From Peptococcaceae bacterium UBA3933 (lineage in GTDB: Bacteria > Bacillota > Peptococcia > Peptococcales > BICA1-8), in assembly GCA_002385805.1 (NCBI GenBank), contig DGEF01000040.1, positions 1 through 17,968 of the forward strand: a stretch of 17,968 nt of DNA. Direction: 5' to 3'. The translations under genes were made by a program, and so were the position numbers. Below the pieces are notes generated by a model that saw nothing but the letters and a program-made list of their open reading frames with translations, did not search any database and was not told where the DNA came from. Below are positions 8,175 through 14,300 of the stretch, in pieces (position 1 is the stretch's first letter; every line of letters begins with the position of its first letter).

Positions 8175-8201
8175 TTAGCACTCATCATAGGTGAGTGCTA
8201 A
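8175..8201 (-). promoter_or_regulatory. CIRCE operator (HrcA binding site)
   Basis: TTAGCACTC (8175-8183), 9 bp, GAGTGCTAA (8193-8201): a perfect match to the CIRCE consensus. It lies between the groES promoter and start codon, at or just after the predicted transcription start. HrcA binding there would repress groES-groEL until heat or misfolded protein titrates GroEL. Confidence 0.98.
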
Positions 8202-8213
8202 TTCACAATAATA

Positions 8214-8242
8214 ATGATATACAAGGTTTTAAAATTTGGCAA
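8214..8242 (-). promoter_or_regulatory. Sigma-A-type promoter of groES-groEL
   Basis: Minus strand: TTGCCA (8237-8242), 17 bp, TATCAT (8214-8219). The predicted transcription start near 8207 falls immediately before CIRCE, the arrangement expected for HrcA repression. Confidence 0.7.
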
Positions 8243-8280
8243 GTCTTTTTTTAAATTTTTTTCTTAAATTTACCTTTATC

Positions 8281-8587
8281 GACTTTCCAACAGTAAACAA
8301 TATTTCCAATTATGACCTGGAATATACTCTTGGGATACATTTTGGGGTCAGTCTTTTGCTTAAGGGTTATTTCGTTGGTCAGATTTCCGCTTCTGAGCAA
8401 TATTTTTGGTCAAAATCCTCTTACGGGTAACCTTATTGGTCAGAACTTTATTTGGGGTTAATTATTATGTCAGATATTTTAAAAATCTAACTTGTAAGGT
8501 ACACTAACTAATATAGATCTGATCAAAAATATCAACCTAAAAAATAAATCTGACAAAAAAGCTAAACCCCAAAGCTCACTCTGAACT
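8281..8587. repeat. Symmetric array of degenerate ~31-bp repeats
   Basis: This covers most of the roughly 360 bp between the groES promoter and fthC. GGTCAG-like marks start at 8346, 8377, 8408, 8438, 8468 (TGTCAG) and 8498 (GGTACA), spaced 31, 31, 30, 30 and 30 bp. Poorer units are visible back to about 8281. The array then turns round: CTGATC, CTGACA and CTGAAC start at 8519, 8550 and 8581, spaced 31 and 31. The pairs 8468/8550 and 8438/8581 share a centre near 8512. A unit is roughly GTCAG, 8-10 variable bases, TTGGGGTTA, then a T-rich stretch. The last inverted unit runs into the fthC ribosome binding site. The same family recurs at 16510-16706. No protein-coding gene is supported here. 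Confidence 0.7.
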
Positions 8588-8604
8588 AAAAAGGTGGTAA
8601 AAGT

Positions 8605-9174
8605 ATGAACAAAAGCATTTTACGAAAGAAGTACAAAGAATTACGGAATAACATGAGTAAAGAAGAGGTTTCCGTTCGCAGTCAAAGCATTCTCCAAAAC
8701 TTAGCCTCCCACCCTTTGTGGGCTAAATCATCCACAATCATGTGCTTTTTATCTTTGGGTAATGAAGTTGAAACTAAGCCCATTATTGCAAGGGCTTGGG
8801 AGGAAAACAAACAGGTGGTTATACCTGTTTGCCAGACGGAAAGCCGTACAATTATCCCTAGTCTCCTAACATCTTTTCAACATTTAGAACCAAAAACCAT
8901 GGGTATTTTAGAGCCAAAGGAAGGCAAACTTTACCCGGTAGACCCCAAAATAATTGATCTTTGCTTAATTCCCGGCTTAGCCTTTGATTTAGAGGGACAC
9001 CGCATCGGTTTTGGAGCCGGCTACTATGACCGCTTCTTACCTTTATTAAAACCGGGCACACCAAAGATGGCTTTAGCCTTTGATTTTCAAATCAGCCTCA
9101 AACCGTTACCCCATGAGGCCCATGATGTAAAACTGGACTTTATTTGTACAGAGAAAAAGGTTTATACTTTGTAA
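8605..9174 (+). CDS. fthC: 5-formyltetrahydrofolate cyclo-ligase
   Basis: The enzyme (5,10-methenyl-THF synthetase) uses ATP to convert 5-formyl-THF to 5,10-methenyl-THF, returning this storage or inhibitory folate to the one-carbon pool. At 189 residues it is of normal length. The N-terminal RKKYKELRNNM helix contributes the usual basic residues. Near the C-terminus is the family signature GLAFDLEGHRIGFGAGYYDRFL with the Gly-rich nucleotide-binding loop and YYDR. ATG 8605 is preceded by AAAGGTGG at good spacing. It is the only plus-strand gene here, divergent from groES and convergent with the radical SAM gene, whose stop is 7 bp away. Its leader is made of the inverted units of the 31-bp array. 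Confidence 0.95.
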   Translation: MNKSILRKKYKELRNNMSKEEVSVRSQSILQNLASHPLWAKSSTIMCFLSLGNEVETKPIIARAWEENKQVVIPVCQTESRTIIPSLLTSFQHLEPKTMGILEPKEGKLYPVDPKIIDLCLIPGLAFDLEGHRIGFGAGYYDRFLPLLKPGTPKMALAFDFQISLKPLPHEAHDVKLDFICTEKKVYTL

Positions 9175-9180
9175 ACCTTT
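9154..9180 (-). terminator. Terminator inside the 3' end of fthC
   Basis: AAAGGTTTA (9156-9164) pairs with TAAACCTTT (9172-9180) as a 9-bp stem with a 7-nt loop. On the minus strand it is followed by TTTTTCTC, so it can terminate the radical SAM transcript. One arm includes the fthC stop codon (TAA, 9172-9174). On the plus strand no U-tract follows. Confidence 0.6.
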
Positions 9181-9181
9181 C

Positions 9182-10504
9182 CTACAACAAACGAACGGGA
9201 CAGGCTACTTCTTTTTCCAATTCCCAGCTGCCTCGCCCGGTTAGGTCTTTCCCTTGAAAATCGAAAGCAATAGCAGGTATAAGCACTAAATCAGGTTCCG
9301 GATTTGTTTTCTTAAAACTAACTAAAGCCTTGACCATGTCTTGAACAACCAACAGGCCGGCGGACTGAATGTTACCACCGAAAAATTCATTTTTAACCGG
9401 TAAAATTTTTGCCGGCGAATCCGCTAATGCTGTTTCTAAAACCCTATAACCAAACTCCGAAGCTAAAATTAAAGGCCTTTGGGCATGCTTTTTCCTAATC
9501 TCCTCTTTAACCACCTCAACTTCTTTCAGAGCAATGTCATAATCAAATACAAGGCCACTCCAATCCCCTTTTACTTCTATAGTAAAAACCTTTCTTTCCC
9601 CTTCCCGTTCAATTAAAACTTTATGCTCACCCTTCTTTTTTAAAAGACTAAAGGCTTCTACCCGGGAAAAAGGCGGCTCTCCATTAATCTGTAAAATCTT
9701 ATCCCCGGCCTTGATTCCTGCCTGAAAAGCCGGACTTCCTTTAATTACCCCCAGAACCCAAGCCTCTAAATCTCCTAATACAGGCGGCTCCAGGGAAATG
9801 GGACACATGCCTTTACGCCAAGCAGATATTTTTTCCGCCAATTCCACCATTAATTCTTCTTTTATTTGCAGTTCTGGAGAAGCAAATTTCGTAAAACCCG
9901 GCTTAAATACCCGAATTGTTTGGGCATTATTTTCACTTAAATATTTAATGGTTTCATACAGGCTTTCCCACCCGGTAATCTGAGGCATGGCCACAATGCT
10001 CCCATGGTATTTCACACCGTATTTAGCTAACACTTGGGGAGATCGACAGGAAATTTCCGCCTGTCTATCTCCCATTAAATTAAATCGTTCTGAAATACCG
10101 GCAATATTTAGGGATAGATTGATTTCTAAAGGCTCAAATACTGCTAATTTCCTGACAGCCTGCTCATCTAAGTAAGAACCATTGGTAGTAAGCTGAATTA
10201 AGGTTAAAGGAAATCTTTTCCTGATTAATCTTAAACACTCCCAAAAATAGGGGTGGGTAAAAGGTTCACCTTCCATAATCAGACTTGCCGACTCGCCTAT
10301 GACAATTTTCCGGTGCCCATCTAAATAATCTAATAAATCTTCCACCAACTCAACAGATAAAGGTGGTATAGCTAAAGCCCTTACCCCCGGAGGATTTTGC
10401 CGGTGACTGCAAAAAACACACCTGACATTGCAGCGGGAAGTCAAAGGGAGAATATTATAGTTTTGTACGGTGTGATATAAAACCTGAATTAATTTTCCAT
10501 CCAC
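9182..10504 (-). CDS. Radical SAM / PDZ / DUF512-like protein, function unknown
   Basis: This is a 440-residue cytoplasmic protein. Residues 25-32 carry Cx3Cx2C (C25, C29, C32) for the SAM-binding 4Fe-4S cluster. EGEPFTHP at 78-85 is a GGEP-type motif, and LTTNGSYL lies at 105-112, so about 1-235 is a radical SAM domain. Residues about 250-312 form a PDZ domain (VLGVIKGSPAFQAGIKAGDKI, then LQINGEP). Residues about 345-440 resemble the end of DUF512 proteins, with PVKNEFFGG at 369-377 and SAGLLVVQDM at 381-390. As I recall the family, DUF512 proteins place the PDZ first, so this order (radical SAM, PDZ, DUF512-like) would be rearranged. The start is GTG (10504-10502) with AGAGGA upstream. The DnaA-box cluster lies 130-330 bp upstream. 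Substrate and role are unknown. Confidence 0.85.
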   Translation of the reverse strand: MDGKLIQVLYHTVQNYNILPLTSRCNVRCVFCSHRQNPPGVRALAIPPLSVELVEDLLDYLDGHRKIVIGESASLIMEGEPFTHPYFWECLRLIRKRFPLTLIQLTTNGSYLDEQAVRKLAVFEPLEINLSLNIAGISERFNLMGDRQAEISCRSPQVLAKYGVKYHGSIVAMPQITGWESLYETIKYLSENNAQTIRVFKPGFTKFASPELQIKEELMVELAEKISAWRKGMCPISLEPPVLGDLEAWVLGVIKGSPAFQAGIKAGDKILQINGEPPFSRVEAFSLLKKKGEHKVLIEREGERKVFTIEVKGDWSGLVFDYDIALKEVEVVKEEIRKKHAQRPLILASEFGYRVLETALADSPAKILPVKNEFFGGNIQSAGLLVVQDMVKALVSFKKTNPEPDLVLIPAIAFDFQGKDLTGRGSWELEKEVACPVRLL

Positions 10505-10635
10505 AGCTTTTCCTCTTTTCTATAAATAGACAACCTAATTTAATAAATCTATTCCCTAGTATACTAAAAAATAATGTATATTTACTTTTCGAATTGCATA
10601 TATTTTAGTGAGTCATCCCCAAGGGAACATATGCT

Positions 10636-10833
10636 CTATCCACAGTTTCCACAAGCTTATCCACAGAAAAAACATTAAAAACACCGATTTTTCCTTAGAT
10701 TTTCCACATTATCCACAAACATGTGGTTTTTTTATGGTGTTAAAAATATTCCACACACCAATCCCTTATATATCAAGTTATGCACAGTTTTATCCACATT
10801 ATCCACAGGTTTTCATCCACAAAATTATCCACT
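10636..10833 (+). promoter_or_regulatory. DnaA-box cluster between tsaD and the radical SAM gene
   Basis: The 433-bp gap 10505-10937 contains no supported gene. It holds nine DnaA boxes in one orientation. Perfect TTATNCACA: 10657-10665, 10709-10717, 10778-10786 (TTATGCACA), 10790-10798 and 10799-10807. One mismatch: 10636-10644, 10700-10708, 10813-10821 and 10825-10833. Two pairs abut at exactly 9 bp (10700/10709 and 10790/10799). AT-rich stretches lie between boxes. There is no dnaA, dnaN or rpmH nearby, so I read it as a DnaA-titrating or regulatory cluster and not as oriC. DnaA bound here could also act on the radical SAM gene, which reads away from the cluster. Confidence 0.85.
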
Positions 10834-10836
10834 ATT

Positions 10837-10871
10837 CAAGAGGCAGAAGGCAAGAAACAGGAAACAAGAAA
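10837..10871 (+). repeat. Heptamer tandem tract (CARRARR type)
   Basis: Five purine-rich units of exactly 7 bp: CAAGAGG, CAGAAGG, CAAGAAA, CAGGAAA and a last copy of CAAGAAA. The tract follows the DnaA boxes and precedes the tsaD terminator. The 13-mer ATTCAAGAGGCAG at 10834-10846 recurs exactly, as its reverse complement, at 16493-16505 in a second heptamer tract. Confidence 0.6.
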
Positions 10872-10900
10872 ATTAATTCGCTGTTAAATCCTATATAACC

Positions 10901-10926
10901 AAAAAGCTGACCAAGGTCAGCTTTTT
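10901..10926 (-). terminator. Terminator of the tsaE-tsaB-rimI-tsaD operon
   Basis: A perfect 12-bp inverted repeat (10901-10912 with 10915-10926) around a 2-nt centre, core AGCTGACC/GGTCAGCT, flanked by A5 and T5. It works as a rho-independent terminator on the minus strand 12 nt past the tsaD stop; it is symmetric, so it could act on the plus strand too. Confidence 0.9.
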
Positions 10927-10937
10927 ATCTGCTATCT

Positions 10938-11960
10938 CTATCCAAACTTAAGATTTGGCACGGCATTTAGGTCCAAGTCTGCATACTCTCCCCTGAGAGC
11001 TTTGTAATGGGCTGCTGCCCCGATCATAGCAGCGTTATCCGTACAGTATTTTATAGGAGGATAATACAACTTAATCCCTACCTCCTGGGTCCTTCTCTTT
11101 AACTTATCCCTTAAGAAACTGTTAGCGGCTACTCCTCCGGCCAGTAACACCGTTTTTACCTGGGACTCCTGGGCAGCTAACATGGTTTTTTCCACCAATA
11201 CATCCAACACCGCTTCCTGAAAACTGGCAGCTACATCCGCTTTATTAACAGCAATATTTTTCATATGGCACTGATTAAGATAATTGAGCACCGCTGATTT
11301 TAACCCACTGAAACTAAAATCAAAGCTGCCTTCTTCCAACCAGGCTCTGGGCAATTCAACTGCTTGGGGATCACCTTCCCTAGCTAATTTTTCTATTTGC
11401 GGGCCTCCCGGATATCCTAAACCCAAAGCTCTGGCAATCTTGTCAAAAGCCTCACCGGCAGCATCATCCCGAGTTGCACCTAAAAATTCGTATTGACCGT
11501 GGTCAAGGATTTTTACTAAATTAGTATGCCCTCCGGAAACTATTAAGCAAACCAACGGAAACTGGATATCATTATTAGTTAAAAAGTTGGCATAGACATG
11601 TCCTTCAATATGGTTTACCCCAATCAAGGGTTTTTCAGCGGCGAAAGCTAAAGCCTTGGCTGTAGAAACACCTACCAATAAGGCACCTACTAATCCCGGG
11701 CCATAAGTTACCGCGTAATGAGTTAGGTCTCGAAAATTCAGCCCTGACTCCCGCAAAGCCTGGTCTATTACCACATTAATCAGTTCTAAATGTTTACGGG
11801 AAGCCACCTCAGGCACAACCCCGCCAAATTTTTGGTGAGTGGCGATTTGTGAGGCTACCACATCTGCTAATATTTCTTGGCCATTTTTAATTATAGCTAC
11901 AGCTGTTTCATCACAGCTGGTTTCAATAGACATAATTATTGTATTCTGCAAACCGGTCAC
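10938..11960 (-). CDS. tsaD: tRNA N6-adenosine threonylcarbamoyltransferase
   Basis: TsaD (YgjD/Gcp/YdiE) transfers the threonylcarbamoyl group to A37 of ANN-decoding tRNAs, working with TsaB and TsaE. The 340-residue protein has the ASKHA fold: SIETSCDETA near the N-terminus, the metal-binding HIEGH (His117, His121), the ISGGHT loop, LLAGGVAANS, and CTDNAAMIGAAA with the third metal ligand Asp. The open frame begins with GTG (11960-11958) directly against the rimI stop; only a weak AGGG is close upstream. ATG at 11933-11931 (MSIETSCDET) is an alternative start but has no better ribosome binding site. It is the last gene of tsaE-tsaB-rimI-tsaD and is followed by a strong terminator. Confidence 0.97.
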   Translation of the reverse strand: MTGLQNTIIMSIETSCDETAVAIIKNGQEILADVVASQIATHQKFGGVVPEVASRKHLELINVVIDQALRESGLNFRDLTHYAVTYGPGLVGALLVGVSTAKALAFAAEKPLIGVNHIEGHVYANFLTNNDIQFPLVCLIVSGGHTNLVKILDHGQYEFLGATRDDAAGEAFDKIARALGLGYPGGPQIEKLAREGDPQAVELPRAWLEEGSFDFSFSGLKSAVLNYLNQCHMKNIAVNKADVAASFQEAVLDVLVEKTMLAAQESQVKTVLLAGGVAANSFLRDKLKRRTQEVGIKLYYPPIKYCTDNAAMIGAAAHYKALRGEYADLDLNAVPNLKFG

Positions 11961-12446
11961 CTACCCTGAAATACTTTCCATTAAGTCCTTCCACATAATT
12001 ATGGCATCTTCATGATTATCAACATAATATCCCTTTCTTAATCCGGCACTCTTAAAACCTAAACGTTCATATAACTTTCGGGCCCTTATATTGGATACCC
12101 TAACCTCCAAGGTCATCCGCAAAGCGCCCTTATCTATGGCCACTTCCATCATCTTTAGTAAAAGAATTTCCCCCAAGCGCCGGCCTCTATATTCCGGACT
12201 GATGGCTATATTCGTTACATGGGCTTCGTCTATAATAACCCACATTCCTCCGTAACCGATGATTTTTTCCGGTTCATCTTTTAGAGTCATAACTATATAA
12301 TGAGCAAATTGATTATCCAAAAGCTCACAGGTAAAAGCATAGCTAGACCAGGGTGTAGGAAAAGATGCCTTTTCTATTTCCGCCACCTTAATAATATCCG
12401 TTATTTCCATTTTCCGTAGATTAACCTGATTTATTATCTCTGACAT
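11961..12446 (-). CDS. rimI: GNAT N-acetyltransferase RimI
   Basis: This 161-residue GNAT-fold enzyme is of the RimI family, which acetylates the N-terminus of ribosomal protein S18 in the cytoplasm. Visible are the substrate-side FPTPWSSYAF motif (29-38), the acetyl-CoA pyrophosphate loop YRGRRLGEIL (87-95 region), LEVRVSNIRARKLYERLGF (113-131) and GLRKGYYVDNHEDAIIMW near the end, all typical of RimI. ATG 12446-12444 has GGAGG 7 nt upstream. Its start overlaps the tsaB end by 13 bp and tsaD abuts its stop, so it is translationally linked to the t6A genes, a common arrangement. Confidence 0.94.
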   Translation of the reverse strand: MSEIINQVNLRKMEITDIIKVAEIEKASFPTPWSSYAFTCELLDNQFAHYIVMTLKDEPEKIIGYGGMWVIIDEAHVTNIAISPEYRGRRLGEILLLKMMEVAIDKGALRMTLEVRVSNIRARKLYERLGFKSAGLRKGYYVDNHEDAIIMWKDLMESISG

Positions 12447-13141
12447 TGACGTGCCTCCAACTTAACTTCAGCTTCGGACCTTCTTATATACATAGGTTCC
12501 AGAGTAAATAAATCATCAAAAATTCCCTGGGCTAATTTTTGTAAAGCTAGAATTCCTACAGAAGAAGCTCTAACCATTAAATTATGTAAAGGTGCCCAGC
12601 ATGCCTTACTTGAAAGTTTCTCAGCAAATAAATCTTTATATACTAAAACACCGTCACCTAAAAAAGTAACAGGTTTTTCTTTTTTCAGTAAGATTTCGGC
12701 CAATTCTTCCGGGTTAACGGCCTGGTAATCACTAATCCGCACTACCTCTTCAGCTTGCATTTCATATAAAGCAGTATATACTTCATTGCGGCGAGCATTT
12801 AAAATAGGACAAATAATACCCTCATAACCCCATAAATTATAAGCTAATGCATCTAAAGTGGGAATAGCAACGATTTTTTTCCCGGAAACTTGAGCCAAAC
12901 CTTTAATTGTAGCCATGCCAATCCGTAATCCCGTAAAAGAACCTGGCCCTTGGGTTAGGGCAAATGCGTCAATATCAGCCAGGGTAATTTTTGCCTGCTT
13001 TAAAGTCTGGTTGATAGCGGGTAATAACTGTTCCGAATGGGTGAGACCCGTATTTAAAAAATTTTCCGCCCAAATTTTCTCTTCATCAACGATAGCTACC
13101 CCTTGGACAGGTGTAGAACTATCGACGGCTAGAATAATCAT
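12434..13141 (-). CDS. tsaB: t6A biosynthesis protein TsaB
   Basis: TsaB (YeaZ/YdiC) is the inactive TsaD paralogue that dimerises with TsaD and completes the threonylcarbamoyl transferase. The 235-residue protein begins MIILAVDSSTP, the ASKHA first strand, and carries the signature GPGSFTGLRIG at 65-75. The C-terminal part (PMYIRRSEAE) is typical. ATG 13141-13139 has GGAG upstream. It overlaps tsaE by 23 bp and rimI by 13 bp, consistent with one polycistronic message. Confidence 0.95.
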   Translation of the reverse strand: MIILAVDSSTPVQGVAIVDEEKIWAENFLNTGLTHSEQLLPAINQTLKQAKITLADIDAFALTQGPGSFTGLRIGMATIKGLAQVSGKKIVAIPTLDALAYNLWGYEGIICPILNARRNEVYTALYEMQAEEVVRISDYQAVNPEELAEILLKKEKPVTFLGDGVLVYKDLFAEKLSSKACWAPLHNLMVRASSVGILALQKLAQGIFDDLFTLEPMYIRRSEAEVKLEARQCQR

Positions 13142-13595
13142 AACCGGTCAACTCCTCTACAATCCTTTCATAATGCCTACCGCGAGGGTAAAAATTAATC
13201 TCCCGGCCTTCTTCTATAGGTACAAACTCCAGTACTAAATGCTCCCTAGGAAGTATATCTGTAATTAAATTACCCCATTCAATGAGAGTAACCCCTTCTC
13301 CATAAAAATACTCCTCATAGCCTAAATCCTCCATCTCCTGACTGGATTTCAGCCGGTAAACATCCATATGATAAAGAGGCAATCGCCCTCCATAGTACTC
13401 TTGGATTATGGTAAAAGTAGGGCTAGTCACGTTTTCTTTAATCCCTAATCCCCGGGCTACCCCTTGCACAAATAAAGTCTTACCTGCCCCTAAGTCGCCG
13501 GTAAGAGAGATAAGATCCCCCGGACTTAAAAATTTGGCCATCCTTTGCCCCAAATATTCCGTTTCCTGAGGAGTACGGGTTCTTACACAAATCAA
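13119..13595 (-). CDS. tsaE: t6A biosynthesis ATPase TsaE
   Basis: TsaE (YjeE/YdiB) is the P-loop ATPase that drives the TsaB-TsaD cycle in t6A synthesis. I use a TTG start at 13595-13593, giving 158 residues, because AGGGAGG lies 9 nt upstream. The next upstream start, ATG 13664, would lie before the predicted promoter (13631-13658). Motifs from this start are the N-terminal TRTPQETEYLGQRMA helix, Walker A GDLGAGKT at 33-40, the switch-like NVTSPTFTIIQEY, and LIEWG. The C-terminus overlaps tsaB by 23 bp. As first gene of the operon it sets the level of the whole t6A set. Confidence 0.94.
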   Translation of the reverse strand: MICVRTRTPQETEYLGQRMAKFLSPGDLISLTGDLGAGKTLFVQGVARGLGIKENVTSPTFTIIQEYYGGRLPLYHMDVYRLKSSQEMEDLGYEEYFYGEGVTLIEWGNLITDILPREHLVLEFVPIEEGREINFYPRGRHYERIVEELTGYDYSSRR

Positions 13596-13630
13596 TTTGC
13601 CAATCCTCCCTAAATCTAGTGCTAACCTGT

Positions 13631-13658
13631 AGTATATCCTATTACAACTTGAGCAAAA
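13631..13658 (-). promoter_or_regulatory. Candidate promoter of the tsaE operon
   Basis: Minus strand: TTTTGC (13653-13658), 16 bp, TATACT (13631-13636). The -10 box is good and the -35 weak. Transcription near 13624 would give a leader of about 29 nt ahead of the TTG start. Confidence 0.4.
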
Positions 13659-13671
13659 CAGCAAGAAAAAT

Positions 13672-13689
13672 AGTCGCCATAAGGCGACT
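13672..13689 (-). terminator. Terminator between spo0F and tsaE
   Basis: AGTCGCC (13672-13678) and GGCGACT (13683-13689) form a 7-bp GC-rich stem with a 4-nt loop, with T-rich sequence on both sides. On the minus strand it is followed by ATTTTTCTTG. It lies about 140 nt past the spo0F stop and just before the tsaE promoter. Confidence 0.65.
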
Positions 13690-13783
13690 TTTTAAAGATT
13701 TAGTTTAAAAGTTATCCCTTTTGTCAGAATTAACTTTAAGGCGATTTTTTTTAATCAGACTATAAAGTTCAAAATTATTCAGA
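13680..13783. repeat. Imperfect direct repeat, two ~48-bp copies
   Basis: Copies begin at 13680 and 13737 with TAAGGCGA followed by a T-run, share AAAGTT in the middle, and end in TCAGA at 13724 and 13779. The second half of the first copy (GTCAGA at 13723, ATCAGA at 13754, 31 bp apart) resembles a unit of the array at 8281-8587, but only two marks fit that register. Confidence 0.4.
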
Positions 13784-13827
13784 CCAACACCTTTAACCCG
13801 AAGACAATTTATTATCCAGAGAGACAT

Positions 13828-14217
13828 CTACGCCAATGATTCCAAATCACCCGCTTTTAAAATACTGTCCACATAATCTAGTACGCACTTTAAATCAAAA
13901 GGTTTGGCAATAAATAAAGCCCCTGTCTTTTTTATTTTTTCAATAGTCTGAGCATCACCATACGCGGACATCATAATTACTTTCTGGTTTTTATTATTCT
14001 CTTTGATTTTATAGAGAGCCGTAACTCCGTCCAGTACAGGCATTTTAATGTCCATCATTATTAAACCGGGCTTTAATTTTTTAGCCTTGTCCACACCATC
14101 TTTGCCATTAACCGCAACTGCCACTTTATACCCTCTTTCCTCAAAGGCCGTAGCTAATAAAATCCTTACTCCTGATTGGTCATCCACTATCAGGATATCG
14201 GTGCCGTTTTTTTTCAT
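13828..14217 (-). CDS. spo0F: Spo0F-like single-domain response regulator
   Basis: This 129-residue protein is a lone receiver domain with no output domain. The acidic pocket is Asp12-Asp13, the phosphoacceptor Asp56 (MMDIKMPVLDG), the switch residue Ser84 (MMSAYGD) and Lys105 (AKPFD). The start ILIVDDQSGVRILL and the segment GALFIAKPFD closely match B. subtilis Spo0F as I remember it, so I assign it as the phosphorelay carrier between sensor kinases and Spo0B/Spo0A. A CheY-type chemotaxis role is less likely. ATG 14217-14215 has GGAGGG 5 nt upstream. It stands alone with its own promoter and a terminator. A sigma-H-type promoter is visible at 14251-14279, as expected for spo0F. Confidence 0.85.
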   Translation of the reverse strand: MKKNGTDILIVDDQSGVRILLATAFEERGYKVAVAVNGKDGVDKAKKLKPGLIMMDIKMPVLDGVTALYKIKENNKNQKVIMMSAYGDAQTIEKIKKTGALFIAKPFDLKCVLDYVDSILKAGDLESLA

Positions 14218-14250
14218 TTTGTCCCTCCGGAAACTTGGTATATGTAATAA

Positions 14251-14279
14251 AATTTCGTCGTAGAAAATTTAACTCCTTC
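14251..14279 (-). promoter_or_regulatory. Sigma-H-like promoter of spo0F
   Basis: Minus strand: GAAGGAGTT (14271-14279), 11 bp, GACGAAATT (14251-14259). This compares with the Bacillus sigma-H pattern RNAGGAWWW, 11-12 bp, RNNGAATWW with one mismatch in each box. Transcription would start near 14244, 27 nt before the spo0F ATG. Confidence 0.5.
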
Positions 14280-14300
14280 ACCGAAATTTGACAACTTTTG

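Noticed and set aside
8132..8188. N-terminal extension of GroES
   Set aside because: The extended start lies inside CIRCE. The ATG at 8131 has an excellent ribosome binding site and matches the family N-terminus.
8236..8430. 64-codon plus-strand open frame upstream of fthC
   Set aside because: It starts in the groES promoter region and runs through the 31-bp array. It has no ribosome binding site or family resemblance.
10636..10833. Chromosomal replication origin (oriC)
   Set aside because: The DnaA boxes are dense enough, but dnaA, dnaN, rpmH, gyrB and parAB are absent. The neighbours (tsaD, groESL) are usually away from the origin.
10608..10898. 96-codon plus-strand open frame
   Set aside because: It runs across the DnaA boxes and the purine heptamer tract, has no ribosome binding site, and its peptide has no recognisable pattern.
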